A stretch of 46,075 bases of DNA from Lachnospiraceae bacterium (GCA_029338675.1 JAQYAV010000085.1:1-46075), one strand, 5' to 3'. Positions 23,680 to 33,294 are shown, numbered from the stretch's first letter. Translations and numbers: made by a program. The notes: a model not told the origin generated them from the letters alone.

Positions 23680-25554
23680 TTAAATATTGTCATCAATATA
23701 CTGATCAACTAATTCTCTTAAATAGTAGAACTGGCTAGGACCTGCATCAAGAATAACCTTGTGGAATAAAACCTCATTAAAGTCATCCTCTAATTCCTCT
23801 TCAGCATATTCTCTTAAGCCTTTTATTTCAAGGAAACCTAAAACATACATTTGATAGTTAATAGGTTCTTTTACAACGTAATCAAATAAATTTTTAGTCG
23901 CTTCTGGATTTAATCCAGTCTTTGTAAGATAATCTCTTAAGTCGTCTTCAGACCATCCCTGATAGTTAACACCGATTTCGGCACGAGCACTAACAATTAA
24001 GTTAAGCTCATTGTTGATACGCTCCATATCTGCATAGCAAGGAGCTTTGAATTTGTCATACATATCAAATGACATGTTTTCAGCATATGTTGCCCAACCT
24101 TCCTGATAACCAGTAAAGCTTAGTAATGTTCTAAGAGGTGAAGGGTTAGTTGAAAGGTAGTAAGTGAACTGGTACATATGACCAGGAACGCCTTCATGTG
24201 ATAAAGTACTCCAAAGTCCATTGTTGTCAACTGACGACTCATTTACATAGATAGAATTTGAAGTGTAATTATCAAGTGCAGGAGTCATGTAGAATGCAGG
24301 GCTTGTTATTTTTTCCAATGACTTATGAACAGCCTGTGTTTTGAAATCAATAGTAGGCATTTCAGGGAATCTATCCTTGAACTTATCGTGGATTCTGTTA
24401 ATTGTAGCTTTATAATCTGTGAATTTTTCGTATATACCTTCCTCGGATTCAGCAGCTTCGTAGTAGGCTGTCATATCATCCATATTTGATAAGTAGATAG
24501 AACTTACTTCATTTATTAATTCTTTTGTTTTAGAATCTAGTAAATCTATTAATTCTTCAGGAGTTTTATCTGAACCGGTTTTGTACTTTAACATGTAAGT
24601 ATAGTATTCTTTTCCGTTTTCCAAATTGCTAAGTCCACCGTCATTTTTGCCAGTTGTTTTTAATAATTCAAATGTGCTAATAATTTTATTATATGCTGGG
24701 ATTAAATTGTTAAGTACAGCTTCTTTATTAGCCTTTTTGTATGCGTCAACCTCTTCTGGAGTTAAGCCTTCAAACTCTTCAACTCTTGAATCAAATGTTG
24801 CTATAAGAAGATTTTCATCAGGCTTGGCGATGAACTCCTTGCACTGACGAATTACTTCATTTGCACTTGTTAATGACATAAACATTCCCTGTTCAGACTT
24901 TTCCTTCTCAAAATCAAGGTAATTATCTATATATTCTGGAAACTGCTTAATAAGCTCGATATAATCCTCAATGTCCTGCTTATCATAAAATGTGTACTCG
25001 GCAAGAGTAATTGGCATATTAGTCTGAAGACCACTTGTATAAGCAAATGGCTCAAAAAAATAATGATATTTTACACCTTCAATATCAAGAGCAATCTTTT
25101 CATGATATACCTTGTATGTATATTGCTGCTCAGGAGTTAATAAATCAAAGTTGAATTTCTCCATCTCATCTAAAGTTGCCTGATTCTCAGCCGCATTCTT
25201 TTCTTCTGCTTCAAGCGAAGTGTCGGCATCACCGTAAGTTGCTTTTACAGGAACAATACCGTATGCTTCAGGGTTTGCAACAGAATAATTCAATGTAATA
25301 GAATCTGAATTAACATTTTCGCGAAATTCTTCCATACACCAATCGTCAAATTTTTGCTGCTCTGCTTTGGCAGCTTCTTCGTCAATTGCCTCAGCTGTTG
25401 ATTCTGTAGAGTTGTCTTCTGTAGTGTTATCTACTGTAGACACAATACTTGTTGACTCTGTTGTAGTTAAGTCTTTTTCTTTGTCACATCCGTAAAGTGA
25501 AAAAGAAAGAGCAACTACTAAAGCCAAAGAAGTAAACTTCTTGAATTTTCTCAT
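23680..25554 (-). CDS. DUF885-family lipoprotein, putative zinc metallopeptidase
   Basis: 624 residues. The signal peptide ends with a lipobox (SLYGC, Cys26), followed by an acidic Thr/Ser linker (about 30-65). The body is helical and carries the DUF885 signature LSHEGVPGHMYQF, with the HExxxxH-like H453-E454 and H459 that should bind zinc, a later Glu in GYQEGWATYAE, and a C-terminal region with SQFYYLRELVDQY. Members are outer-surface or secreted peptidases of M2/M3-like fold; substrates are poorly known. Start follows AGGAGAAGG. It is monocistronic; its 3' end runs directly into the 39-bp repeat array, which may shape its mRNA tail. Confidence 0.85.
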   Translation of the reverse strand: MRKFKKFTSLALVVALSFSLYGCDKEKDLTTTESTSIVSTVDNTTEDNSTESTAEAIDEEAAKAEQQKFDDWCMEEFRENVNSDSITLNYSVANPEAYGIVPVKATYGDADTSLEAEEKNAAENQATLDEMEKFNFDLLTPEQQYTYKVYHEKIALDIEGVKYHYFFEPFAYTSGLQTNMPITLAEYTFYDKQDIEDYIELIKQFPEYIDNYLDFEKEKSEQGMFMSLTSANEVIRQCKEFIAKPDENLLIATFDSRVEEFEGLTPEEVDAYKKANKEAVLNNLIPAYNKIISTFELLKTTGKNDGGLSNLENGKEYYTYMLKYKTGSDKTPEELIDLLDSKTKELINEVSSIYLSNMDDMTAYYEAAESEEGIYEKFTDYKATINRIHDKFKDRFPEMPTIDFKTQAVHKSLEKITSPAFYMTPALDNYTSNSIYVNESSVDNNGLWSTLSHEGVPGHMYQFTYYLSTNPSPLRTLLSFTGYQEGWATYAENMSFDMYDKFKAPCYADMERINNELNLIVSARAEIGVNYQGWSEDDLRDYLTKTGLNPEATKNLFDYVVKEPINYQMYVLGFLEIKGLREYAEEELEDDFNEVLFHKVILDAGPSQFYYLRELVDQYIDDNI

Positions 25555-25936
25555 TTTTTCCTTCTCCTTGTATTTGATTTTTTAGATACAAAAATGCACC
25601 TTGATATCTTGATGAATTATGCAAAATAGCCTTACACACCATGATAAAATCTAGAACAATCAACAAATTGTTCTCGTTTAGTGATTATACATTTTCTGTA
25701 AACAAACCGTCAATATATGTTTGTGAACAATATGTGATTTATTAGGTAATATAAAGAGAAAAATTGAACGGTGTCGAGAAAATATATTTATAGACACATT
25801 TTTGTATACGATGAAATAACGAAAAAACGTATGTGTATGATAACCTTTATTAATAAAATAGTTTGTATAAATATATGGATTATATGGCTTGGTCTATACA
25901 TAACTAAATGCATTATGTGGAGGTAAAATAATAATT
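25555..25936. other. Divergent intergenic region, 382 bp
   Basis: Holds the DUF885 promoter and an inverted repeat GAACAA (8 nt) TTGTTC at 25651-25670, downstream of that promoter's start point, which could be an operator or mRNA hairpin. For the MerR-type gene I see only AT-rich candidates and no convincing -35/-10 pair. Confidence 0.45.
25684..25713 (-). promoter_or_regulatory. Promoter of the DUF885 lipoprotein gene
   Basis: On the minus strand: TTGACG (25713-25708), 18-bp spacer, TATAAT (25689-25684), about 130 nt before the start codon. Confidence 0.7.
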
Positions 25937-26593
25937 ATGGAAGGAATAATGATAAAGGATGCAGTAAAAGAACTCAAGATTGAGGCTCATGTTCTTAGAT
26001 ATTGGGAGGAGGAGCTAAACCTAAACATAAAACGAAATTCTATGGGACACAGATATTATGATGATAAAGATATAAGATTATTTAAGGAAATAAATAATCT
26101 AAGAGAAAGTGGAGTGTCATTAAAGGATATACGACTTGCTATTGAAAAAGCCAGAAAAGAATTTGGGGCAGATGATAATTCTAAACAAAACATTTACGAG
26201 GAGAAAACAACTGATAAGAGTGTTGAAACATTAGAGGAGAAAACAGCTATTTTAAATGTGACAAAAGCAGCAATAGATGAACAATTGTCAGAAAACAAAA
26301 ACGAAATAGATGAAAATAAAATAGTTGATTTTAAATCTGTACAGCTTCAAAATATGATGAATAAATTAGTTGCAAATGCACTTCGCGAAAACAAAAAAAT
26401 AATTACTACATCAGTAAAAAATGAAATTGCAGATGATGTTATGAAACAGATTGACCTAGTAATAAAGGAAAAAGAAGAACGAGAGGAAGAACGTTTTAGA
26501 CGTTTAGATGAAAATATAAGAAAACTTCAACAATCTGAGGCGCTAATTGCCGCAACAAAAGCACCAAAGAAAAGATGGTGGAAAAAATATTGA
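25937..26593 (+). CDS. MerR-type DNA-binding protein with a long coiled-coil tail
   Basis: 218 residues. The first 70 form a MerR winged helix: KDAVKELKIEAHVLRYWEEE (helix-turn-helix and wing start), RNSMGHRYYDDKDIRLFKEI and SGVSLKDIRLAIEK. The rest lacks any effector-binding Cys cluster or ligand fold. It is charged and helical, with a probable coiled coil near 165-205 and a basic end KAPKKRWWKKY. This plan (MerR domain plus coiled coil) recalls chromosome-anchoring RacA and some phage regulators more than metal-sensing MerR proteins. GGAGG lies 13 nt before ATG 25937; an in-frame ATG at 25949 is an alternative start. Its targets are unknown. Confidence 0.75.
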   Translation: MEGIMIKDAVKELKIEAHVLRYWEEELNLNIKRNSMGHRYYDDKDIRLFKEINNLRESGVSLKDIRLAIEKARKEFGADDNSKQNIYEEKTTDKSVETLEEKTAILNVTKAAIDEQLSENKNEIDENKIVDFKSVQLQNMMNKLVANALRENKKIITTSVKNEIADDVMKQIDLVIKEKEEREEERFRRLDENIRKLQQSEALIAATKAPKKRWWKKY

Positions 26594-26599
26594 CAATAA

Positions 26600-26628
26600 T
26601 TGAAATTGCTAAAAAATATAAGTATAAT
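26600..26628 (+). promoter_or_regulatory. Promoter of the rluA-cca operon
   Basis: TTGAAA (26600-26605), 17-bp spacer, TATAAT (26623-26628). A second TATAAT (26633-26638) lies just downstream. Confidence 0.65.
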
Positions 26629-26664
26629 TTGGTATAATGAGTTATACAAAGGAGAAGATTGAAT

Positions 26665-27366
26665 ATGAAGGTTGAAATATTGTATGAGGATGAGGATATT
26701 ATTGCTTGTGTAAAGCCTTTTGGGATGCCTTCGCAAGGTGATAAATCTAATGATGAGGATATGGTAACATATCTTAAGAATTATTTATTTGATAATTCAG
26801 ATTGTGAAGAGGAGCCATATGTGGCAGTTATTCATAGATTGGACAGACCTGTTGGTGGCGTTATGATTTTTGCAAAGAATGAGGCGGCAGCAGCTAATTT
26901 GTCAGATCAAATGCAGGATGGAAATATTGTTAAGTATTATCAGGCGATTCTTACAGGAGAGCTTCCTGATGATTTTGGCCAGGTTGTTGATTATCTTGTC
27001 AAGGATCCAAAAACAAATAAGACGAAGATTGCGCAAAAGGGCGCTAAGGGTGCTAAAAAGGCGGTTTTAAATTATGAAGTATTAGATGTATTTGAAACAG
27101 ATGATGGAGTATTTTCCTACGTGCTTATAGAACTTATTACAGGAAGACATCATCAGATTAGAGCACAGATGTCTAATCTTGGATGTGGAATTTGGGGAGA
27201 CACAAAGTACAATCCTTTGTTTGCGAAAACTAAAAAGAAATATACTCAGATAGGCCTTTATTCTTCTAGAATAGAGTTGGAGCATCCTGTTACTGGGAAA
27301 CATATGGTATTTAAGAGTGAACCAGAGGGAGAAGCCTTTGATATTATAGAATTGGATGAATTTTAG
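26665..27366 (+). CDS. RluA-family pseudouridine synthase
   Basis: I start this at ATG 26665, 10 nt after GGAG; a TTG two codons earlier is too close to that site. The 233-residue product lacks an S4 domain. It has the RluA catalytic motif HRLDRPVGGVMIFAKN with catalytic Asp60, the ITGRHHQIRAQM motif III and a final strand typical of the family. It should convert specific uridines in rRNA or tRNA to pseudouridine; the exact site cannot be told from sequence. Its stop overlaps the next start by 11 bp, so it is translationally coupled to cca, another RNA-maturation gene. Confidence 0.88.
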   Translation: MKVEILYEDEDIIACVKPFGMPSQGDKSNDEDMVTYLKNYLFDNSDCEEEPYVAVIHRLDRPVGGVMIFAKNEAAAANLSDQMQDGNIVKYYQAILTGELPDDFGQVVDYLVKDPKTNKTKIAQKGAKGAKKAVLNYEVLDVFETDDGVFSYVLIELITGRHHQIRAQMSNLGCGIWGDTKYNPLFAKTKKKYTQIGLYSSRIELEHPVTGKHMVFKSEPEGEAFDIIELDEF

Positions 27367-28801
27367 AATTATTATGGAGAAACATATTTTGGATAAATTG
27401 CGAATGCCTAAAGGGGCTAGATATATAATTGAACAGCTTGAGAAAAATGGCTTTGAGGCATTTATTGTTGGAGGGTGTGTTAGAGACTGCCTGCTTGGTA
27501 AGGTTCCAAATGATTGGGATATAACTACTTCTGCAAAGCCAGAGCAGGTTAAAAGCATTTTTTCTCATACTGTTGATACAGGAATTGAACACGGAACAGT
27601 AACTGTGTTGGTTGATAAGAATTATCTTAAGGCTGAAGCCTTTAATAAGGAAGAAGATCTACCTTGTGAAGAGTATGCATTTGAGGTTACTACGTATAGA
27701 ATAGACGGGGTTTATGAGGACCACAGAAGACCTAAAGAGGTTTCATTTACTTCTAATCTTGTTGAGGATTTGAAGAGAAGAGATTTCACTATAAATGCCA
27801 TGGCATACAATTACAAGGATGGTATTATTGATGTGTTTGGCGGAGTTGATGACCTGAATAATAAAATAGTAAAATGCGTTGGAAATCCGACAGAAAGATT
27901 TAACGAGGATGCTCTTCGCATACTTAGAGCTGTTAGATTTTCTGCGCAGCTTGGATTTGTTATTGAGGAAAGCACAAAGGAAGCTATGAGAAACCAGGCA
28001 AAATATCTTGAGGCAATAAGTGCCGAAAGAATACAGGTTGAGCTTACCAAACTTATTACTTCTGATAATCCTGACAAGCTGGTAGATGCATTTGAACTTG
28101 GCATTACCAAAATTGTATTGCCAGAGTTTGATGTGATGATGAATACAAAGCAGAACAATCCAAACCATTTGTATAATGTAGGAATTCATACAATAAAGGT
28201 TATGGAGAAGGTGAATAAAAACAAAATTATGAGATACGCGGCACTTTTACACGATGTTTCTAAGCCTGATTGTAAGACTACAGGCGAAGATGGAGTGGAT
28301 CATTTTTATGGACATCAGAATGCTGGTGAGAAGAAGGCTAAGACTATATTAAGAAGACTAAAGCTAGATAACAATACTATTTCTGAGGTTTGTAGGCTGG
28401 TAAAATATCATGATTATGGAATGGATAAAGTAGGAATTAAGGCATTTCGAAGATTTCTTGGTAAGCTTGGAATTGAGAATTTTGCTAATTACATTGAACT
28501 TCGTAAAGCTGATATTGGAAGTCAGAGTGACTATAATATAGAAAAGAAGCGTGAAAGCATTATATCTCTTGAGGAAATGTATGATGAAGTTATTGATAAT
28601 GATCAGTGTATTAGTTTGAAGGATTTAAGAATAACTGGCAGTGATTTGATTTCCATGGGACTTAAGCCAGGGAGAAATATTGGAATGATTCTGTCTACAT
28701 TGCTAGAGAGGGTTTTGGATGAACCAAAGCTTAATGATGAGGAAACGCTTAGAGCTATGGCGCTTATGCTGATAAACAAAATTAAAGAAGAAAAATCATA
28801 A
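27356..28801 (+). CDS. cca: CCA tRNA nucleotidyltransferase with HD domain
   Basis: 481 residues. Adds or repairs the 3' CCA of tRNAs without a template. The nucleotidyltransferase head has GGCVRDCLLGKVPNDWDITT (metal-binding D-x-D), the RRDFTINAMAYN motif and NEDALRILRAVRFSAQLGF. Residues from about 275 carry an HD-type phosphohydrolase domain (MRYAALLHDVSKP with H-D, GHQNAGEKKA and a later YHD). ATG 27356 overlaps the rluA end (ATGAATTTTAG); ATG 27374 is an alternative, and neither has a clear ribosome site, which fits coupled translation. Confidence 0.92.
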   Translation: MNFRIIMEKHILDKLRMPKGARYIIEQLEKNGFEAFIVGGCVRDCLLGKVPNDWDITTSAKPEQVKSIFSHTVDTGIEHGTVTVLVDKNYLKAEAFNKEEDLPCEEYAFEVTTYRIDGVYEDHRRPKEVSFTSNLVEDLKRRDFTINAMAYNYKDGIIDVFGGVDDLNNKIVKCVGNPTERFNEDALRILRAVRFSAQLGFVIEESTKEAMRNQAKYLEAISAERIQVELTKLITSDNPDKLVDAFELGITKIVLPEFDVMMNTKQNNPNHLYNVGIHTIKVMEKVNKNKIMRYAALLHDVSKPDCKTTGEDGVDHFYGHQNAGEKKAKTILRRLKLDNNTISEVCRLVKYHDYGMDKVGIKAFRRFLGKLGIENFANYIELRKADIGSQSDYNIEKKRESIISLEEMYDEVIDNDQCISLKDLRITGSDLISMGLKPGRNIGMILSTLLERVLDEPKLNDEETLRAMALMLINKIKEEKS

Positions 28802-28867
28802 AAAACAAGAATAATAATCCATTTTGGACATACAATTTATAAGATTGATGTTTGGAGGGGATTATTT

Positions 28868-29863
28868 TTGTCTGGAAAAATGTCGGAAGTATATGATGCA
28901 TATGATATGGAAATATTGCAGTCGATTCGAATAAGAGGAGCGCTATATCTTAGAACGAATATTGGAACTGTGCAGCTTAGGCAAATTAATACTAGTAAAA
29001 AAAGAATAGAAGCGGAATATGCAATTAAAGAAAGCCTTGTGGAGAAAGGTTTTGGTGATACAGACAGGTGTGTGAGAAACAAAGAGGGCGAGCTTATAAC
29101 CTATGACAGGTATGAGAATGCATATGTTTTAAGAAAAGCGTATGAGGGAAGAGAGTGTAATATAAATAGCTTGGAGGATCTAGAGCTTGCGGCTAAACTA
29201 TTGGCGAGATTTCATAAGCTTGGAAAGGAAATATATTATAGTTCAGAAAAGGATGTACATATTCGGGTTAGTGGAGATTTTCCGAAAAGAAACAGGGAGC
29301 TTAGAAGAATAAAAGCTTACGTGCAAAAGAAAAGTCCTAAAAGAGAATTTGAAGAAATGTATATGGATCACTTTGATTATTTTTATGAGCAGGCTAATGA
29401 GTGTGAGAAGAGCTATGGTGAAAAAGATCTTGATAAGGAGAATGAACACATTGGATATTGCCATGGTATGTACAATCAGCATAGTGTGATTATGTATGAG
29501 AAGGATAATGAAAATAAAACGGCGTTAATTAATTTTGAGAAATTTTATGTGGGAAATCAACTTGCTGATTTATATCATTTTATTAGAAAAACAATTGAGA
29601 AAAACAACTATGATTTCGAATATTTCAAGATAATTGTAAACACATATAATGAATTGATTAAGCTGGAAAAAAGCGATATGGAATATATATTTACAAACAT
29701 TTCCTATCCAGAGAAGTTCTATAAAATAAGCAATAATTATTACAATACTTCAAAAAATTGGATATCACCAAAGCTGTTTGAAAAATTTAATGTAATTATT
29801 GACACAGAAAAAGATAAAATAATCTTTTTGGAAAAATTGAAGGAATACATAAATAATTATTAA
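28868..29863 (+). CDS. CotS-like protein with kinase fold, probably inactive as a kinase
   Basis: 331 residues from a TTG with a very good GGAGGGG 8 nt upstream; no ATG nearby has one. The pattern is that of the CotS spore-coat branch of the aminoglycoside-phosphotransferase fold: an N-lobe with LYLRTNIGTVQLRQI, helical middle LAAKLLARFHKLG, and the catalytic-loop position GYCHGMYNQHSVIMYEK at about 197-213. There the expected Asp after HG is Met201, and the metal-binding Asp position reads LINFEKF (Asn). Both changes argue against phosphotransfer, although related Clostridia CotS proteins also vary here. It follows cca by 66 bp with no terminator. No other sporulation gene is in the window. 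Confidence 0.7.
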   Translation: MSGKMSEVYDAYDMEILQSIRIRGALYLRTNIGTVQLRQINTSKKRIEAEYAIKESLVEKGFGDTDRCVRNKEGELITYDRYENAYVLRKAYEGRECNINSLEDLELAAKLLARFHKLGKEIYYSSEKDVHIRVSGDFPKRNRELRRIKAYVQKKSPKREFEEMYMDHFDYFYEQANECEKSYGEKDLDKENEHIGYCHGMYNQHSVIMYEKDNENKTALINFEKFYVGNQLADLYHFIRKTIEKNNYDFEYFKIIVNTYNELIKLEKSDMEYIFTNISYPEKFYKISNNYYNTSKNWISPKLFEKFNVIIDTEKDKIIFLEKLKEYINNY

Positions 29864-29889
29864 AATAACAAAAAGAATATTTCATTTAC

Positions 29890-29918
29890 TTCACAATTAG
29901 TTATAAATCTAGTATAAT
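29890..29918 (+). promoter_or_regulatory. Promoter of the PEGA lipoprotein gene
   Basis: TTCACA (29890-29895), 17-bp spacer, TATAAT (29913-29918), about 90 nt upstream of the start codon. Confidence 0.7.
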
Positions 29919-30007
29919 GATTAGGTGATAATGTATTGTACTTTTGACTAAAATGTACAAAAAACAGATATTAATATCTGCTTGCGATGAGTTAGAAAGG
30001 TAAACTG

Positions 30008-31555
30008 ATGAAGAAATATATTTTGGTTCTTGTTACACTACTTATGGTATTTTTGGTAGGCTGTGGCGAGGAGAAGCAAAGTACTGAAAATAGTGAGGAT
30101 AGCTTGGCTTCAGAAACAGAGGCTGTTTTTACTCATGAAGAAGTGGAGAAAACAGCAGTATTGATTGGTGTGGACACTGACAAATCTGAAATGATTTTTA
30201 GAGATATTGTAACAGGGGAAGATAAACCTTTAGGATATCATGGTGGCATTAGTATTATTAATAAACATCAAAGTGAGATGCTATTTGATGATTTGGTTTT
30301 GGGTGGTGTGTATGACGTTACGTATTATGGAGATACAAGCCGAATCGTCAAAATTGTAGAAAATAGCGCAGCATTAACTCTTAAGGAAATAGAAAAATTC
30401 AGTGTAGACAAAGATACTAATACGGCTATGTATAAGGGGACTTCGTGTAAGATTTCTGAACATATAGCAGCATTTGACAAAGATACACTTATTGATGTTT
30501 CGGAGATTAATTTAGAGGACCAGTTAACTATAACTTATTATGGTGATAAGCTTGTTTCGGTGGCGATAGATTTAGGTCATGGCTATGTAAGATTGGTTAA
30601 TCAGGATACATATATTGGCGGAATGGTAGAGATTGGTTATGATGTGGTTGTGCCGGTAACAGCCAATATGTTAGTTCCAGTAAGAGAAGGAATATATACT
30701 CTTAGAATTAATAGAGCAGGATATAGAGAAAATAAAAAGGTAAATGTAATTCGTGATAGGGAATGTACAGTTGATGTGGGGGATTTGGCAATTCCGTCTG
30801 GAGTAGTTAATTTCATTGTTACTCCTGAGGAGGCTGTTCCCTCGTTATATGTAAACGACCAGTATTATGAAGGGCTTGCATTTACAGCAATATATAACAC
30901 AAGCTATTCTTATGTAATAAAGGCAGAGGGATATAAGGATTATAAGGGAAGCATTAATATTAAAGAACCATTTAGAGAATATACTGTAAAGCTTACACCT
31001 GATAAAGGGGATAGCGATAAAGATAAAACAAGTGAAACAACTACTTCAACTAGAACAGATAAGTCTACAAGTGGAAGCTCGACTTCTACAAATGGTAGTA
31101 CAACAAGCACTGGAAATACTACAGGGGCTGATGGAAGCACAACTACAGGCTCTGATAATACTACAGGGACTGATGGAAGCAAAACTACAGGCTCTGATAA
31201 TGGCTCTAGCAAAACAACTATGGATGATGCAACATCAGAGGTTTCAGGAGAAAATACAAAAGCTACATCTACAGGTTCTAATTCGGTTAATGAAACAACA
31301 GAACAGATTACTAAAAATAAAATCACAGTGAAGGAGCCTGCTGAGATAGGCGTATATTTTGATGGCGATTATGTAGGCAATTCACCAGTTTCCTTCCCTA
31401 AGGTAGTTGGAACACATACAATTACTTTATATAAGAAGGGATATTTAATTAAGAGCTATACAATTCAGGCAACTGATGATGGCAAGGATATGGAATGTAA
31501 ATATGCACCCCTCATTTCATTGACGGATGCAATAAATAAATCATACGGAAAATAA
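30008..31555 (+). CDS. PEGA-domain lipoprotein with Thr/Ser/Gly-rich linker
   Basis: 515 residues. Signal peptide with lipobox FLVGC (Cys20). Residues about 45-190 are two related beta units of unknown type (VLIGVDTDKSEMIFRDIVTG; LGGVYDVTYYGDTSRIVKI). Then come PEGA-like surface modules (about 197-335, with REGIYTLRINRAGYRENKKV and YSYVIKAEGYKDYKGSI). A low-complexity linker (about 340-430) includes two copies of a 14-residue unit TTGxDGSxTTGSDN. A last PEGA module (about 440-500) has EIGVYFDGDYVGNSPVSFPK and GTHTITLYKKGYLI. PEGA domains are found on cell-surface proteins and may bind wall components. The phosphohexomutase gene starts 11 bp after its stop, so they are cotranscribed. Confidence 0.82.
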   Translation: MKKYILVLVTLLMVFLVGCGEEKQSTENSEDSLASETEAVFTHEEVEKTAVLIGVDTDKSEMIFRDIVTGEDKPLGYHGGISIINKHQSEMLFDDLVLGGVYDVTYYGDTSRIVKIVENSAALTLKEIEKFSVDKDTNTAMYKGTSCKISEHIAAFDKDTLIDVSEINLEDQLTITYYGDKLVSVAIDLGHGYVRLVNQDTYIGGMVEIGYDVVVPVTANMLVPVREGIYTLRINRAGYRENKKVNVIRDRECTVDVGDLAIPSGVVNFIVTPEEAVPSLYVNDQYYEGLAFTAIYNTSYSYVIKAEGYKDYKGSINIKEPFREYTVKLTPDKGDSDKDKTSETTTSTRTDKSTSGSSTSTNGSTTSTGNTTGADGSTTTGSDNTTGTDGSKTTGSDNGSSKTTMDDATSEVSGENTKATSTGSNSVNETTEQITKNKITVKEPAEIGVYFDGDYVGNSPVSFPKVVGTHTITLYKKGYLIKSYTIQATDDGKDMECKYAPLISLTDAINKSYGK

Positions 31556-31566
31556 GGAGGCTAATT

Positions 31567-33294
31567 ATGGACTACAAGAAAATTTATGAGGAATGGACAA
31601 GTAATACATTTTTTAGTGAAGAGGTAAGAAATGAATTATTAGCTATTAAGGATGACGAGAATGAAATCAAAGAGCGTTTTTATGCTGACCTTGAATTTGG
31701 TACAGCTGGTCTTAGAGGTGTAATTGGCGCCGGAATTAATAGAATGAACAATTACGTTGTTGCAAAGGCAACACAAGGTCTTGCAAATTATATTATTAAG
31801 AACAAAATGGAGTCAAAGGGTGTTGCTATAGCATTTGATTCAAGAAGATGTTCTCCAGAATTTGCAGACGTTGCTGCATGCTGTCTTGCTGCAAATGGAA
31901 TTAAGGCTTATGTGTTTGAATCACTCAGACCAACACCAGAGCTTTCCTTCGCTGTAAGACATTTGGGATGTGTTGCAGGTATTAACATAACTGCCAGCCA
32001 CAATCCACCAGAATACAATGGCTATAAGGTTTATTGGGAAGATGGAGCACAGATTACACCACCTCACGATAAAGGAATTATGGATGAGGTAAAGGCAATA
32101 AATGTTACAGATGCCAAGAGCATTTCTAAGCAGGAGGCAATGGAAAAAGGTCTTTATCAGATAATTGGCAAAGAAGTTGATGATGTTTATATTGGTGAAT
32201 TAAAGAAGCTTGTAATACATCAGGATTGCATCGATAAATATGGCAAGGACATTAAGATTGTTTATACACCACTTCATGGTACTGGTAATATTCCTGCAAG
32301 AAGAATTCTTAAGGAAATAGGCTTTGAAAATGTATATGTAGTGCCTGAACAAGAGCTTCCAGATGGAGAATTCCCAACAGTAAGCTATCCAAATCCTGAG
32401 GCAGCAGAGGCATTTACACTTGCTCTTAAGCTTGCGAAAGAAAAGGATGCAGATTTGGTACTTGCTACTGATCCAGATGCAGATAGACTTGGTGTTTATG
32501 TAAAGGACAAGCAGGGAGAGTACCACTGTCTTACTGGTAATATGTCAGGAAGCTTACTTGCTGATTATGAGATTAGCCAGATTAAGGAAACTAAGGGACT
32601 TCCAGCAGACGGAGCATTAATTAAGTCAATTGTTACAACTAACTTAGTAAATAACATGGCTGACTATTATGGAATTAAGCTTATTGAAGTATTAACTGGT
32701 TTCAAGTTTATTGGACAGAAGATGCTTGAGTTCGAAACAAAACATACAGGAACTTATCTCTTTGGTTTTGAGGAGAGTTATGGCTGCCTTATTGGTACTC
32801 ATGCAAGAGATAAAGATGCTATTGTTGCAACTATGGCTCTTTGTGAGGCCGCAGCATATTTCAAATCAAAGGATATGACTTTATGGGATGCGATGATTGA
32901 GCTTTATGAGAAGTTTGGATATCATATGGACAAAATTGAAACTCTTACATTTAAGGGAATCGAAGGTCTTGAAAAGATTAAGGGAATTATGGTTAAGCTT
33001 AAAGAGAACACTCCTTCAACAATTGCAGGACTTAAGGTTCTTAAGGCTATTAACTATGACAATGACACAGTAATCGACATGGAAACTAAGGAAGTAACTC
33101 CTACAGGCCTTCCTAAATCAAATGTTGTATACTACATTCTTGAAAATAATGCATGGTTATGCGTTCGTCCTTCAGGAACTGAACCAAAGATTAAATTCTA
33201 CTACGGAGTGGTTGGAGAGAGCATTGACGATGCAAACGCAAAATCAGAAACATTTGCAAAATCACTACTTCAGATGATTGACGAAATGGTATAA
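31567..33294 (+). CDS. Phosphohexomutase (phosphoglucomutase/phosphomannomutase)
   Basis: 575 residues, the length of the PgcA/Pgm branch in Firmicutes. It interconverts hexose-6- and hexose-1-phosphates through a phosphoserine. Motifs: FGTAGLRGVIGAGINRMN at the N terminus, active Ser144 in NITASHNPPEYNGYKVYW, the metal loop ATDPDADRLGV, sugar-binding GFEESYGCLIG and phosphate-binding VRPSGTEPKIKFYYG. Start follows AAGGAGG 8 nt away. Its glucose-1-phosphate would feed UDP-sugar synthesis for the glycan loci in this window. It is placed in an operon with the PEGA lipoprotein. Confidence 0.93.
   Translation: MDYKKIYEEWTSNTFFSEEVRNELLAIKDDENEIKERFYADLEFGTAGLRGVIGAGINRMNNYVVAKATQGLANYIIKNKMESKGVAIAFDSRRCSPEFADVAACCLAANGIKAYVFESLRPTPELSFAVRHLGCVAGINITASHNPPEYNGYKVYWEDGAQITPPHDKGIMDEVKAINVTDAKSISKQEAMEKGLYQIIGKEVDDVYIGELKKLVIHQDCIDKYGKDIKIVYTPLHGTGNIPARRILKEIGFENVYVVPEQELPDGEFPTVSYPNPEAAEAFTLALKLAKEKDADLVLATDPDADRLGVYVKDKQGEYHCLTGNMSGSLLADYEISQIKETKGLPADGALIKSIVTTNLVNNMADYYGIKLIEVLTGFKFIGQKMLEFETKHTGTYLFGFEESYGCLIGTHARDKDAIVATMALCEAAAYFKSKDMTLWDAMIELYEKFGYHMDKIETLTFKGIEGLEKIKGIMVKLKENTPSTIAGLKVLKAINYDNDTVIDMETKEVTPTGLPKSNVVYYILENNAWLCVRPSGTEPKIKFYYGVVGESIDDANAKSETFAKSLLQMIDEMV

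Noticed and set aside
27082-28189. Several minus-strand ORFs opposite rluA and cca
   Set aside because: Low-complexity shadows of conserved genes; no start signals.
30940-31326. Minus-strand 128-residue hydrophobic ORF opposite the PEGA lipoprotein linker
   Set aside because: It mirrors the Thr/Ser/Gly-rich repeat coding region and has no ribosome site or recognisable fold.
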